64,000 bases of DNA from Palaemon carinicauda (GCF_036898095.1 NC_090746.1:54016288-54080287); one strand, 5' to 3'. Shown: positions 21,409 to 33,739, counted from the first letter of the stretch. A program made the numbers and translations. The notes: generated by a model from the letters alone, not told the origin.

Positions 21409-24408
21409 GTGAGACATCATCAAAGAGATGGAGCTGGGGGGAGAGTGACTGCTCCCCGCACTCTAGTTTTGGGGTGTTTGAATGTGCGTGGATGTAGTAC
21501 GATAGAGAGTAAAAGATGTGAGATTGGAAGTATGTTTAGAAGTAGAAGGATGGATGTATTGGCTTTGTGTGAGACAAAGATGAAAGGAAAGGGTGAAGTG
21601 ATGTTTGGTGAAATGTCTGGTAGAGTGTCTGGGATTGAAAGGGGAAGAGCGAGAGAGGGTGTGGCTTTATTGCTGAGTGAATGGATGACAGGTAAAGTAG
21701 TGGAATGGAAGGAGATATCATCTAGGTTAATGTGGGTAAGGGTTAGGTTGGGTAGGGAATGTTGGGCGTTTGTCAGTGCGTATGGGCCAGGTAGTGAGAA
21801 AAGTGAAGAAGAGCGGAATGAGTTCTGGAATGAATTAACTAGGTGTGTAGAAGGACTGGGTAGAAGGAATTATGTAGTTGTTATGGGTGACTTAAATGCT
21901 AGAGTGGGCGCTGGAGAGGTAGAAGGTGTCATTGGGAAGTATGGCGTACCAGGTGAAAATGAGAGTGGTGAGAGACTGGTAGATATGTGTGTAGAACAAG
22001 AGATGGTAATAAGTGCTAGCTTTTTTAAAAAGAAAGATAAAAATAAGTATACATGGGTAAGAGTGGCAAATGGAAGAGTAGTAGAAAGGGCATTAATGGA
22101 TTATGTGTTGATAACTAAAAGAATGTTTGGAAGATTGAAAGACGTGCACGTGTTTAGGGGTATGGCTAACGGTATGTCTGATCATTTTTTTTTGGTGGAA
22201 GGAAAATTAGTTGTAGCAAAAGAGTGGGGGAATAGAGTAGGTGGATGTAAAAGGGAGCTAGTGAGGGTTGAAGAGTTAATAAAACCGGGGGTAAAAAGTA
22301 AATATCAGGAAAGGTTGAAAATGGCATATGACGAGGTGAGAGTAAGAGAAACTGGTAATTTAGAGGAGGAGTGGAAGTTAGCAAAAGAAAATTTTGTTGG
22401 GATAGCAAGTGATGTATGTGGCAAGAAGGTTGTTGGAGGCAGCATGAGGAAGGGCAGTGAATGGTGGAATGAAGGAGTGAAGGTAAAAGTGGAAGAGAAA
22501 AAGAGGGCTTTCGAAGAATAGCTGCAGAGTAATAGTATAGAGAAGTATGAAAAATATAGAGAGAAAAAGGTGGAAGTAAAGCGCAAGGTACGTGAGGCAA
22601 AGAGGGCAGCTGACCTGAGGTGGGGTCAGGGACTGGGTCAGTCATATGAAGAGAATAAGAAGTAGTTTTGGAAAGAAGTGAAGAGAGTAAGGAAGGCTGG
22701 CGCAAGAATTGAAGAGACAGTGAAAGATGGAAATGGAAGGTTGTTAAAAGGAGAGGAGGCAAGGAAAAGGTGGGCGGAATATTTTGAAAGTTTGCTGAAT
22801 GTTGAGGATGATAGGGAGGCAGATATAATTGCTGTTCCAGGTGTTGAGGTGCCAGTGATGGGAGATGAGAATGAGAGAGAGATTACAATAGAGGAAGTGA
22901 GGAGAGCACTAGATGAAACGAGAGTAGGAAAAGAATCTAGTATGGATGGTGTGAAAGCTGAGATGTTGAAGGAAGGGGGTGTGACTGTACTTGAATGGTT
23001 GGTGAGATTGTTTAATGTGTGTTTTGTGTTGTCAATGGTACCAGTAGATTGGGTCTGTGCATGTATTGTACCACTATATAAGGGTAAGGGAGATGTGCAT
23101 GAGTGTTGTAATTCAAGAGGTATTAGTTTGTTGAGTGTAGTTGGAAAAGTGTATGGTAGAGTACTGATTAATAGGATCAAGGATAAAACAGAGAATGCAA
23201 TCTTGGAAGTATAGGGTGGTTTTAGAAGAGGTAGGGGTTGTATGAATCAGATTTTTACAGTTAGGCAGATATGCGAGAAATATTTAGCAAAAGGTAAGGA
23301 GGTGTATGTTGCGTTTATGGATCTGGAAAAAGCATATGATAGAGTTGATAGGGAAGCAATGTGGAATGTGATGAGGTTATATGGAGTTGGTGGAAGGTTG
23401 TTGCAAGCAGTGAAAAGTTTCTACAAAGGTAGTAAAGCATGTGTTAGAATAGGAAATGAAGTGAGCGATTGGTTTCCGGTGAGAGTGGGGCTGAGACAGG
23501 GATGTGTGATGTCGCCGTGGTTGTTTAACTTGTATGTTGATGGAGTGGTGAGAGAGGTGAATGCTCGAGTGCTTGGACGAGGATTAAAACTGGTAGGCGA
23601 GAATGATCATGAATGGGAGGTAAATCAGTTGTTGTTTGCGGATGATACTGTACTGGTAGCAGACACAGAAGAGAAGCTTGACCGACTAGTGACAGAATTT
23701 GGAAGGGTGTGTGAGAGAAGGAAGTTGAGAGTTAATGTGGGTAAGAGTAAGGTTATGAGATGTACGAGAAGGGAAGGTGGTGCAAGGTTGAATGTCATGT
23801 TGAATGGAGAGTTACTTGAGGAGGTGGATCAGTTTAAGTACTTGGGGTCTGTTGTTGCAGCAAATGGTGGAGTGGAAGCAGATGTACGTCAGAGAGTCAA
23901 TGAAGGTTGCAAAGTGTTGGGGGCAGTTAAGGGAGTAGTAAAAAATAGAGGGTTGGGCATGAATGTAAAGAGAGTTCTATATGAGAAAGTGATTGTACCA
24001 ACTGTGATGTATGGATCTGAGTTGTGGGGAATGAAAGTGATGGAGAGACAGAAATTGAATGTGTTTGAGATGAAGTGTTTAAGGAGTATGGCTGGTGTAT
24101 CTCGAGTAGATAGGGTTAGGAACGAAGTGGTGAGGGTGAGAACGGGTGTAAGAAATGAGTTAGCGGCTAGAGTGGATATGAATGTGTTGAGGTGGTTTGG
24201 CCATGTTGAGAGAATGGAAAATGGCTGTCTGCTAAAGAAAGTGATGAATGCAAGAGTTCATGGGAGAAGTACAAGAGGAAGGCCAAGGTTTGGGTGGATG
24301 GATGGTGTGAAGAAAGCTCTGGGTGATAGGAGGATAGATGTGAGAGAGGCAAGAGAGCATGCTAGAAATAGGAATGAATGGCGAGCGATTGTGACGCAGT
24401 TCCGGTAG
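21409..24408 (+). pseudogene. RTE-like endonuclease-reverse transcriptase with three in-frame TAG codons
   Basis: One frame of 1000 codons. The endonuclease (about residues 15-260) shows LGCLNVRGCS, LALCETKMKG, SAYGPGSE, VVMGDLNARVG and NGMSDHFFLVEG. The RT (about residues 450-800) shows GGFRRGRGCMNQIF, VAFMDLEKAYDRVDR, RVGLRQGCVMSPWLFNLY and LFADDTVLVAD. The C-terminus has WFGHVERM and RGRPRFGWMDGV. Interruptions are TAG at 22519-22521, 22663-22665 and 23212-23214; the last replaces the Gln normally before GGFRRGRG. No frameshift is needed, so the copy is recent. Initiation at 21409 is taken from the first upstream ATG in frame. Confidence 0.9.
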
Positions 24409-24712
24409 GCCCTGTTGCTTCCTCCGGTGCCTTAGATGACCGCGGAGGTAGCAGCAGTAAGGGACTCAGCAGTATGAAGCTTCATCTGTGGTGGAAATGT
24501 GGGAGGTTGGGCTGTGGCACCCTAGCAGTACCAGCTGAACTCGGCTGAGTCCCTGGTTAGGCTGGAGGAACGTAGAGAGTAGAGGTCCCCTTTTTTGTTT
24601 TGTTTCTTGTTGATGTCAGCTACCCCCCAAAATTGGGGGAGGTGCCTTTGGTATATGTATGTATGTATGTACATACTCATTACAGAAGGTACTAACAATA
24701 ACTAAAAACCAA

Positions 24713-24766
24713 CATGACAAATTTGGAAATAATTTGTATTTTTCCTAACGAATACAAACCTGTAGC
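24713..24766 (-). repeat. DIRS-d left tip
   Basis: The sequence aatttgtatttttcctaacg followed by aatacaaacctgtagctattta matches the left tips of DIRS-f (38063) and DIRS-j (61848). It is cut off by the 3' end of the CR1-like LINE, which inserted into or next to it. Confidence 0.75.
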
Positions 24767-24966
24767 TATTTATTATTATCATTACTAGCCAATCTACAAC
24801 CCTAGATGGAAAAGCAAGATGCTATATGAACCCAAGGGCTCCAACAGGGAAAAACAGCCCAGTGAGGAAACGAAATAAGGACATAAATAAACAATATAAG
24901 TAGTAATGAAAATTTAAAATTAAATATTTTATTAACAGATATTCGATATTTAAACTATAAAAGGAC

Positions 24967-27888
24967 TCATATAAGCCTATTCAACATATAAAATTTTGCT
25001 GCGAGTTTGAACTTTTGAAGTTCTACTGATTCAACTACCCGATTAGGAAAATTATTCCACAACTTGGTCACATCTGGAATAAAACTTCTGGAGTACTGTG
25101 TAGTACTGAGCCTCATGATGGAGAAGGCCTGACTATTAAAAATAAATGTGTACCTAGTATTACAAACAGGATGGAACTGTCCGGGAAGAACCGAATGTAA
25201 AGGATGATAAGAATTATATAAAATCTTATGCAACATGCATAATGAACTAATTGAATGACGATGCCAAAGATTTATATCAAGATCAGAAATAAGAAATTTA
25301 ATACCCCATAAGTTCCTGTCCAACAAATTAAGATGAGATTCAGCAGCTGAGGACCAGACAGGAGAACAATACTCGAAACAAGGTAGAGTGAAAGAATTAA
25401 AACACTTCAGAATAGATTGATCACCAAACATCTTGAAAGACTTTCTCAATAAGCATATTTTTTGTGCAATTGAAGAAGACATAGACCTAATGTGTTTCTC
25501 AAAAGTAAAATTGCTGTCAAGAATCACACCTAAAATTTTAAGTCATACAAAGTTAAAGAAACATTATCAATGCTGAGATCCGGAGGTTGAGGAGCCACTG
25601 TAGCCACTGTCCTTGACCTACTTACAATCATACTTTGAGTTTTGTTAGGATTCAACTTCATACCACATAATTTGCATCATGCGCAAATTTTAGCTAGATC
25701 TCTAGTAAGGGATTTAGCAACCGCAGATCTACATTCAGGAGATGGAATTGATGCAAAGAGAGTAGCATCATCTGCATTTGCACCAAGCTTGTTTTTAGAC
25801 TAAACCACATGTCATGGGTATAGAGTATGAAAAGTAATGGGCCAAAAGCACTACCCAAAGGAACACCAAATATCACATTCCTTTACTCACTATGGTGCCC
25901 ATCAACAATAACTCTTTGCGATCGATTACTTAAAAATTAAATAAAGATGCTAAGAAACAACCCACCCACTCCGAACTGTTTGAGTTTGAAAACAAGGGCA
26001 CCATGATTAACATGGTCAAAGGCTGCACTAAAATCAAGGCCAATCATATGAACTTCCTGACCACAATTAAGGGATTTCTGTACAGCATTGAAGACAGTGA
26101 GAAGGGCATTTATATGCTCCAAAGCCTTAACGAAAACCAAATTGCAAACTAGGGAACAGATGATTACCGTCCGCAAACTTATTAAGACGTTTTGCCAAAA
26201 GTTCAAAAACTTTAGATAATATGGGAGTTATGGAAATTGGGCAGTAATCAGTTAGACTTTAGCTACCACAAACACATTTACATAGTGGAGTAACATTACC
26301 AATTCTCCATCAAGTACTAAAAGCACCTCTTCTTGCTAACTTGCACAAAAAAACATAACTTTGGAGTTAAGAAATCTGCAGTCTTTATATAAAACAAAAG
26401 AAAAATACCATTTGTGTTTACACCTCCATAAGCATCAAGGTTCATCAACAGAGCTTTAATTTCACGAGATCGAAAAGCTAAACTAGTTAGTTTAGCCTCA
26501 AGAAAACAGGAATGAGGAACTTTGAATTTCTCATTACTCTGCTTGCTGTCAAACATATCTGCCAAAACGGTTGCCTTCTCCTTTGGACAGTGAGTGATAG
26601 AGCCATCTGGTTTAAGTAGAGGAGGAACTGTTGCATCTACACCAAAGAGTGGATATTTAAGGGTAGTCCACCACTTATGCTCCTGAGTTGTACCAGTAAG
26701 GGTTTCTTTTATGGTTAAATTGTATTCTTATCCAGTTGAAGCATAAACTCTGAGCAAAAGCTCTACGCTGAGTATAGTTATCCCAGGTCAAATCTAATCT
26801 GCTACCATTCCAAAGATGATAGGACTCCTGCTTCTCCAAATAAGCACGTCTACAATCATCAATGAACCATGGTTTGTCCTTCACTCGGTACCTTAGTACA
26901 TGAGAAGGGATACGCCCATCAATTAAGTTGACTAAATTCTCATTAAAAGGGATTACAGGATTAACACTACTATACAATTGTGATCAATTGAAGCCAAAAA
27001 GATCATACAAAATCCCATTCCAGTCTGCTTGAGATTTCATATAAATCTTACATGAATGAGATACATCAGGTACAGGCTGCTCACTCTTCACTACTGATGA
27101 AATCAAGGCATCATCACATGTCCCAACTGGAGAACCAACCTTAATTATGAAATCAAGGCATGATCAGATGTCCTGACTGGAGAACCAACCTTACATGTTA
27201 TAACGCCAGGGGAGTCTGTGTATACTAGGTCCAAGCAGTTATCAGACCTGTGAGTAGCTTCATTCAGGATTTGCTCACAGCCTGATTCCGAGGCAGTCTA
27301 AAGCTCTTAAGCCATGGTGATCAGTGGGAGAAAAAGAATTTAACCACTCCCTATGGTGAGCATTGAAATCACCAATAAAGACAAAAGAGGCCTTTCTATC
27401 ATCTTCTCGTATCTTAGCCATAATGGTAAGAAGATAATCGAAGATAAAATCATCCATGTCAGGATTCCGATAGATCAAACACAAATAGAAGTTGCTATGC
27501 CTGCCACAAACTTTTATTACCTGAATCTCAAGACATCCACATTCATAGCAGGACTTATGAGAAGCAGGCTAGTCAGTCCTAATATACACCACCATTCCCC
27601 TGGCCCTAGGGATGGCATCACGTTTCAACATTATTGGCTTCTTAAAACCAGTTATAAGGAGCTCAGATGAGTGCCTCATATTAGAAACCAAAGTTTCTGA
27701 GCACAAAAGAATATCATACTGTCTGGACGCAACTGGTCTTGAATATTTGCACGAAGACCACAATTCCTGCAATACAGCACACTACATTGATGAAATCTAG
27801 GACGTACTGGTCCTGGATTTTGCTCAATGTCAACAGAGAGCATAAGAATTAGTGGTAATATCAAAGATACATCATACGTAAAAAACAA
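24967..27888 (-). pseudogene. CR1/L2-like ORF2, frameshifted
   Basis: Starts with a hydrophobic leader and DIEQNPGP, then the endonuclease (ILLCSETLVSNMRHSSELL, GMVVYIRTD, VFIGDFNAHHREWLNSFSP; 27720-27300). The RT has IGLDFSAAFDHVNHGALV (about 26060-26010) and a damaged GVPLGSAFGPLLFILYTHDM (25870-25810). The YADD region is shifted into MQMMLLS. A typical C-terminal part follows, with YCSPVWSSAAESHLNLLDR and FIPDVTKLWNNFPNRVVES (25527-24967). The frame changes at least four times. The endonuclease GDFNAHH box looks intact. Clade assignment between CR1 and L2 is uncertain. Confidence 0.83.
27808..27831 (-). other. 2A-like ribosome-skipping motif at ORF2 start
   Basis: The codons read DIEQNPGP, fitting the 2A consensus D-x-E-x-N-P-G-P, preceded by a hydrophobic run (LILPLILMLSV). 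2A-like sequences are known at ORF2 starts of some CR1- and L2-type elements, where translation skips between Gly and the final Pro. Activity here is not shown, and the gene is dead downstream. Confidence 0.85.
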
Positions 27889-27960
27889 ATTAACAAGAAT
27901 TACAGTATAACAAAAACAATATGTACAGAAATGTAAATAAAGTGACTGATTAAACCCATA

Positions 27961-30900
27961 GCCTATAGAAAAAAAAGTCGGAAAAACTGGTCAACATGGA
28001 GGAGCCAATACACCATGCAAGGGACGGAGGGCAAGCCCTTTACGCATCCCTTCGTATAAAAACTTAATGGAACTGGATCCTGAGATTGTGTGAACGGTAC
28101 GCGATACCCTACACCGATCACTGCGATCGTCCAGGGATCTGCTCCGTGGAGCTGCCATCTCTGACACAGGTGTCGCAGGCATCCCTACACCTCGGCCACC
28201 CCCTCTACCTCCTCTCTTTCCTCCAAGCTGTTTGGGACCCTTCTGGTCTTTAGCCGAAAAGGGTCGCTTAGAAACCCTGTTAGTCTGTCCAGAAAACCTA
28301 GATGTCGAGGGATTTGATGAATGGGGCTGATCTCTGGGAGGCTGAGGAACCCTCCCATAGGGCCTAGATGTCATGGCCCTATGGAGGAGAAAATCATAGG
28401 AGGATCTTCACCTATCAGCTGCCCTCTCTACTTTCTCTAGGCCGAAGAGAGTAGATCCCTCGAAGATTGAGTTCCTCGGGCGCATTACTTTCACTTTCAG
28501 CACCTGCCTGTGGAATCTCCCAACCACTGTATTCCTTCTCTTAAGAATAGCATTTGCCCACATGTTGACCACCTGGTGAGGAAAGAATTCCAAGGTCTTG
28601 GTACGAGACAAGAGGAAAAACTCCAGACCGCCTTGGAGACTCCTTGGATAAATCCTCAGATTTCAAAGCGTCCTAACGACCCCAGCCATAGGTTAAGCCA
28701 CGAAGCAGCCTGCAAGACGTACTTCGCACCTTTCTCTATGTTAAGGAGTTCAGTTGCTGAAAGGGAATCTATCACAGTTGAAAGTCTGCACAAAGAGACC
28801 ACTTGTAAGGGATTCTACTATGGGGTCTAGGGTCAGGGCAGGGAGGGGCTCGTTCTCGACCTCATAATACTTCCTCAGCAAGTTGAAAGGTATGAGGAAG
28901 TGGAGTGCCCTAGATGAGGAGCCTGCCCTCAGTGAACTGAATGCCACCTGCTACCTGAGAGACGGCTTTCCTTCTGGCCGCTGTCAGTCCCTTGGATCAG
29001 GGCAAGGATGCACTTTTCTTAGGGGGGTCTCTGGGTACCAAACAGTTGGTCCAGGACCATATCCTTTCCTTCCTGAGGAGTGGTACCAAGAGTTGACAGC
29101 TTGTTAATGGATCTCATAAAAGCAATGACTTGTGAGAAGGCATGTTCCAACTCCTTACGCTCTGCTTCAGAGTGAAACTTTGGACTCACAGCTCTGGGGA
29201 GGTAGTCATCATCATCAGTTCAGAAACTCATCTACCTGCATGTTCTCCCCAATAGGAGCCAAGGGTAGGTCAAAGTCATTAACATTAGAAGGTTCTTGGG
29301 AAGGTCCCCGCCTCAGGGGATCTACGATCTGTCTCAGGCCTGCGAGTCTCCCTCCATTTTGTGTTCTTAGGAACTGTCTTTGAGACTTTAGACTCTGCGA
29401 GGAGGAAAATGCTTTTTCAGAATGGACGGTTTGGGAAGAGTTTGCGGTTCTATTGGAGTACGAGACACAGAGTTAGGAAATTGCTCGTCTCTGGGTGGTT
29501 TAGATACAGGGCGAAGTTCTGGAGGAACAACTTCCAGAGGTTGAGGCCTGTAGGGATAAAGGGAGATCTCTTAGGGCGAGCCTCTATCTCTATTCCCTCG
29601 AGATTGGAGTTGATCCGTGTGAGGTGGAGTACCACATGGCATCCTCCTCTTCTGCTTCGTTGTCATTCTATCTCCCGAGTATATTGGGGTAAAAGGAGGT
29701 TGACCAATGTTTGATGTTGACTCGCGATCAACCCTGTCTACACCCCTATGTCTAGGTAGGATAGACAGGTGAAACGGAGGTTTTTCAGGCTGACCAACCA
29801 AGGCAGGTTTCCTCCTGGAGGAGGACAAAAGGGATAATGACCTCTCCAGCGGCATCTTAGGAGTGGTCCTGATCCATGGCTGTTTGGGAGGGGTGGAAAG
29901 CCTGAGCCAATGAGAGACTTCTGTAAGTTAGCCACCAAGGTGTCATACCATGATAGAAGTTCACCAACTGACGTCAAGTCTGGGGCGTCTCTTAGTAAGA
30001 CAGCAGTTTAGAGCCTGGTCAGCTGTAGGACACAACCTTTCAGGCATTGAGAGGTCATCTTTGGTAGTCCATACCAGAGGGACTTGAGAGATTTGAACGC
30101 CCGCAAACTTATCCGGGGGTTTTTTAAACCCTTTTGGGAAGGGAATGGGTCTACTACTAGATGAAGCAGTTGAGGAGGCCACATCCTGAGATGTTGGGCT
30201 TGTCATTACTCGTGAAATCAGAGCTGAAACGTGTGAAATACATGTGAAATCATACGATTCACGCATTAACAGGAATGATTCACGAGCAATTGACGGCGAG
30301 CAACGAGGAGGTAGCCTCGGGCACCTCTGTAGTGCTATAGCACTACGATCACTCGTCTGAGTCGGTGGAAGAAGCCTCGGCATGGGGGCAACATGTTGCG
30401 TTGGCGACCGTTGCATCATGTAGGCGAACGCTTACCTAGTGTACCCCAAGCTGTAAATGGAACAGGGGGTAGACGATATGAAGGATGTCTATCTGGAGAT
30501 TGTCCTACTCTCTGGCTACGATTAATTTTCCCTTTGCCTACATACATACCAAATAGTCTAGCCTATTCTTTACAGATTCTCCTCTGTCCTCATGCACCTG
30601 ACAACACAGATTACCAAATAATTCTTCTTCACCCAAGGGGTTACTGCACTGTGATTTTTCAGAGGCCACTTTCCTCTTGGTGAGAGTAGAAGATACTCTT
30701 TAGCTATGGTAAGCAGCTCTTCTAAGACAAGGCCACTCCATAATCAAACCATTGTTCTCTAGTCTTGGGTAGTGTCATAGCCTCTGTACCATGGTCTTCC
30801 ACTGTCTTGGGTTAGGGTTCTCTTGCTTGAGGGTACTCATATTTCTCTTCCTCTTGTTTTGTCAGTTTTTATATCTAATATAGGAGATATTTATTTTAAC

Positions 30901-32410
30901 ATTACTACACTTATATTTTATTTTTCCTTGTTTCCTTTCCTCACTGGGCTATTTTCCCTGTTGGAGCCCCTGGGCTTATAGCATCCTGCTTTTCGAACTA
31001 TGGTTGTAGCTTGGCAATTAATAATGATAATAAGCGTGATTTGTCAGGAAGAAGGAGCAGCACGAGATCGGTGGATTGGAGAGCGTCATGAGCACAAACG
31101 TCCACATTGTCCTAGTGAAGAGGATCGTTTCAATCGTAATCATGAACATGAAGCATCTTACTCATGATTGTGAGTGTCTTACTCGTGATCGTTAGTGTTT
31201 AGCTCGCCACTGTGAACACTCCGATTGTGATTTGAGCGTTTAGCTTGTGAGTGTGAGCGTCAAGCTCATGAGGAAGAATGCCTTTTAAAAGAGGAGTGTC
31301 AAGATCGTGATAACCTGCGATTTCTTGACGTATGTCGATCATGGGAGCATTGTGAACGATGCCCTGAAGGGGGTTCGTCTGGAGGGACGAAAAGATAACT
31401 GGTCTCGTCCTGGTGATCGGCGAGCGGACGGAGACCTGGCCTGGGGTCGACGATCAGTATCCGCAGCAAGCGAGCGTTGTACACGCGCTATGGAACAATG
31501 CCTGTAGGGAGAGATAAAGAGGCTGCAGGATATTAGGCGACGACGTAACCATAGGCTAGCGAGGAGACTCGTCGTAAGCAGGAGGCCGGCAGATGGGCGA
31601 ACGGGAGCGCTGACCTCGAACACAAATGGAGCGGCCAGGAGATGGCGAGAAATGAACCTCGCAAACATCTAGGGCATCAGCTGTTGAAACTGGCGAAGGG
31701 TCTCTCTGCGTTAAAGGAGCTGAATGAGAGCTTTCTTAGAAGGGGTGCAGAAACTCCAAGGGACGGCCACGCCTGAAGCACATCTGAAAGTGAAAATGGC
31801 TACTCGCAGCCGGAGGTAAAGGTGCTCCTCTAGGGGAAGCAACAACACCCCTGGTATCCCCAAGTTGCCATGGAGTTATCTGGTCTGCACTCCTACTGGA
31901 TTGTCCCCCGGAGGAAGGCAAGCGAAGATGAGCTTCAGAATGGGATACAGGTGTGCGGGATGAAGCCTGATGTCTTTTCCCCCTCAAGGAAGACCCTAGG
32001 GACGACAGACCTTCTTTTAAGACTTCTTCCTACGATGCCCAAATTTCTCCCACTAGGGGGAAGGACATTCCCAGGGCGAACCCTGCTCACAGCAACGATC
32101 CCGGCAGGTAGGGCACAGCAAATGAGGGTCGGTCCCAGCTGACGACATGAAGGTGCCGCAGGAGCGCCCTTCACAACCAGGGCAGATACACATGGGAGCG
32201 TCAAAGAGAGAAAAGTCACACCTGGAAAAGAAAAGTTTGGTGCGTAAAGTGATAGTCTATGTATGGCCAAGCCTTGAGGAGGAGAAAACGGAGACGTCCG
32301 TTCTCTAACACAAAAAACTGACGTAGTTCACCGCCGAGTAGATATAGATGGCTGGGTAACACCCAGCCAACCCCTACTCTCCCCGCGATAGCAGTCTGGT
32401 AGGGTTGCCA
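27961..32410 (-). pseudogene. gag: DIRS-d gag region, strongly decayed
   Basis: The Gag-like Cys motif is at about 32200-32090 (CGTFMSSAGTDPHLLCPTCR). A Ser/Arg/His-rich repetitive middle (31350-30200) is interrupted by a SINE-like element at 30510-31035. A C-terminal part at 28611-28408 has HQVVNMWANAILKRRNTVVG, matching DIRS-a Gag. A basic Gly-rich tail GGKRGGRGGGRGVG is at about 28210-28160. RT and YR are absent; the CR1-like LINE stands in their place. The right end near 32410 (ctgggtaacacccagcc) resembles the ITR of DIRS-e but has no clean tip. Confidence 0.65.
30510..31035 (+). mobile_element. SINE-like element, copy in DIRS-d gag
   Basis: It shares with 57030-57720 the block from tttgcctacat through caaggggtta and ggtcttccactgtcttgggt. 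It ends with the CR1-like 3' tail cctcactgggctattttccc and a short aataatgataata run. It interrupts the DIRS-d gag, so it is younger than that copy. Confidence 0.8.
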
Positions 32411-32645
32411 GCTCGCATTAAAAATCTAAAGGCTAATCAAGCTTTGCTGAAAGATATCCCTATAAATCCTGTAAGGTCTGTTAGTGGAGGAACAACTATC
32501 AATTCAGGATAACCAACTGGAAAAAGAATATTGTGGACTTGTGTAAATATCAAGCCCAATTTATCTATATCAAATGTTAACTATTATCTGCAATTAGGAA
32601 GTCCCAGTTTTGATAATACTTTTACAAAAGAGAAAGTAAGCTTAC

Positions 32646-32775
32646 CCGACTGCATACGATTAATATTCAATACATCAAAAACATTCTTGATTGCAGGTCC
32701 TAATGTAGATAAACCAGTAGCTTTTATATTTTTTAATTCATTCATGAAAGTTGCAAGATTTTCCTTCCATCCTGC
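32646..32775 (-). CDS. INTS6: INTS6 exon (AGWKEN...)
   Basis: A 130-nt minus-strand exon, with acceptor tttcattacag and donor TCGG/gtaagc. It enters in phase 0 after exon 37090-37167 and leaves after one base of a Gly codon completed by exon 20893-21002. The product begins AGWKENLATFMNELKNI, then TGLSTLGPAIKNVFDVLNI. The AGWKEN-ATFMNELKN and GL-TLG motifs are those of INTS6 within its vWA domain. Intron lengths are 4314 bases upstream and 11643 downstream. Sequence around the exon (32411-32645 and 32776-32965) holds no other gene that I can see. Confidence 0.93.
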
Positions 32776-33221
32776 CTGTAATGAAAAATAGCTTCAGACC
32801 TGCAATAATATATACATACTTCATATACTTATATCAAAGAATATATGGACACTAGAAAGGGGTTAAAAAGTGTCGCACACTCAACAATCAAGAAAGTACA
32901 GTATAGCAATATAATCCCAGCAATTGAAGGTAAGGCTATTGATAAATCACAAGGGTATTAAAATATGACAAATTGAAAGTAATTTTTATTTTTCCAAACG
33001 ATACAAACCTTGAGCTCTTTATTAGCAATATACTTTTGGAAAAGCTGGAAGACTAACCATAAGACTTTTAGTGACATGTAACACCCCACTGCTGATTAGT
33101 GGGGGGAGGGTAATACCAGCAACCCCAGTAAAACACACACACTAGTGTTGTCTCGTCACTTCTGATTGCAGGCAGGAGTAGTAGGGGGATAGGTGATGGC
33201 AGGCTAAATCTGTAAGAAGCG

Positions 33222-33318
33222 TGCAAGGTTTGTATCGTTAGGAAAAATACAAATTACTTTAAATTTGTCATTTGTTCCGACACTAAATACAAACCCTTTC
33301 GCTCTTTATTAGGTATGA
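33222..33318. repeat. DIRS-e internal complementary region
   Basis: Bases 33222-33272 (caaggtttgtatcgttagga) are the reverse complement of the left tip. Bases 33273-33318 (tttgttccgacactaaatac) are the reverse complement of the right tip at 37025-37075. Confidence 0.85.
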
Positions 33319-33739
33319 TTTGCCCTTTAGGTGGGTGGAAGTCAAAACCAATTGGCTGGTTTTTGACTCAGGATTTTTCCGTACATGCTCGGAGCTCCGC
33401 ACATACGGTATAGGCGAGAAACCCTGACATCTCGCTAAACTCTATATGCAATAGCACGCTTTAGCAGCCTGACTTGTGTAGGTAAGAATTCTCAGAAACG
33501 CAGGAATCTTTGAATCGACCATAGAAGATACCCAATCCCTTCTCGCCTGGTGGTATGGAGATGCAACAATATTATTTCTTTACTAGATTACACAAGGGAA
33601 ATGGTTTTACCTACAGACAGAAGAAGCCAGCTTACAGAGGACCGTAGGTGCTGTTCACCAAGAGAGGGAAGATGACGAAAGAACCAGTCATTCTAAAACA
33701 TTCATCCAAGACTAATCCTGAGTAACCTCTGCCCTCCAC

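Larger units (their letters stand above)
21281..24672 (+). mobile_element. RTE-like non-LTR retrotransposon, nearly intact
   Basis: A plus-strand LINE, antisense to INTS6. It starts with a GC-rich structured leader (21281-21390), then one long EN-RT frame (21409-24408), a short GC-rich 3' UTR and a microsatellite end ggtatatgtatgtatgtatgt (about 24650-24672), typical of RTE-type elements. Only three nonsense codons break the frame, so it inserted more recently than the LINEs at 8295 and 24767. No clear target-site duplication was found. Confidence 0.87.
24767..27960 (-). mobile_element. CR1/L2-like non-LTR retrotransposon
   Basis: A minus-strand LINE with ORF2 from about 27888 to 24967 and a 3' UTR to 24767 ending in (ATA)n-type sequence. 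The domain order is 2A-like leader, endonuclease, RT, C-terminal extension. The 3' ~170 bases are shared with the SINE-like family at 13276, 30510 and 57030. The 5' end near 27960 is probably truncated, because ORF1 is absent. It sits between the left tip and gag of DIRS-d, in sense orientation to INTS6. Confidence 0.83.

Noticed and set aside
22166..23180. Long antisense ORFs opposite the plus-strand RTE-like LINE
   Set aside because: They are Ser/Thr/Leu/Phe-rich mirrors of a purine-rich coding strand and show no domain.
31299..32270. ORFs of 60-111 residues on both strands as candidate genes
   Set aside because: They lie in the decayed gag of DIRS-d; only the Cys motif near 32100-32200 is recognisable.
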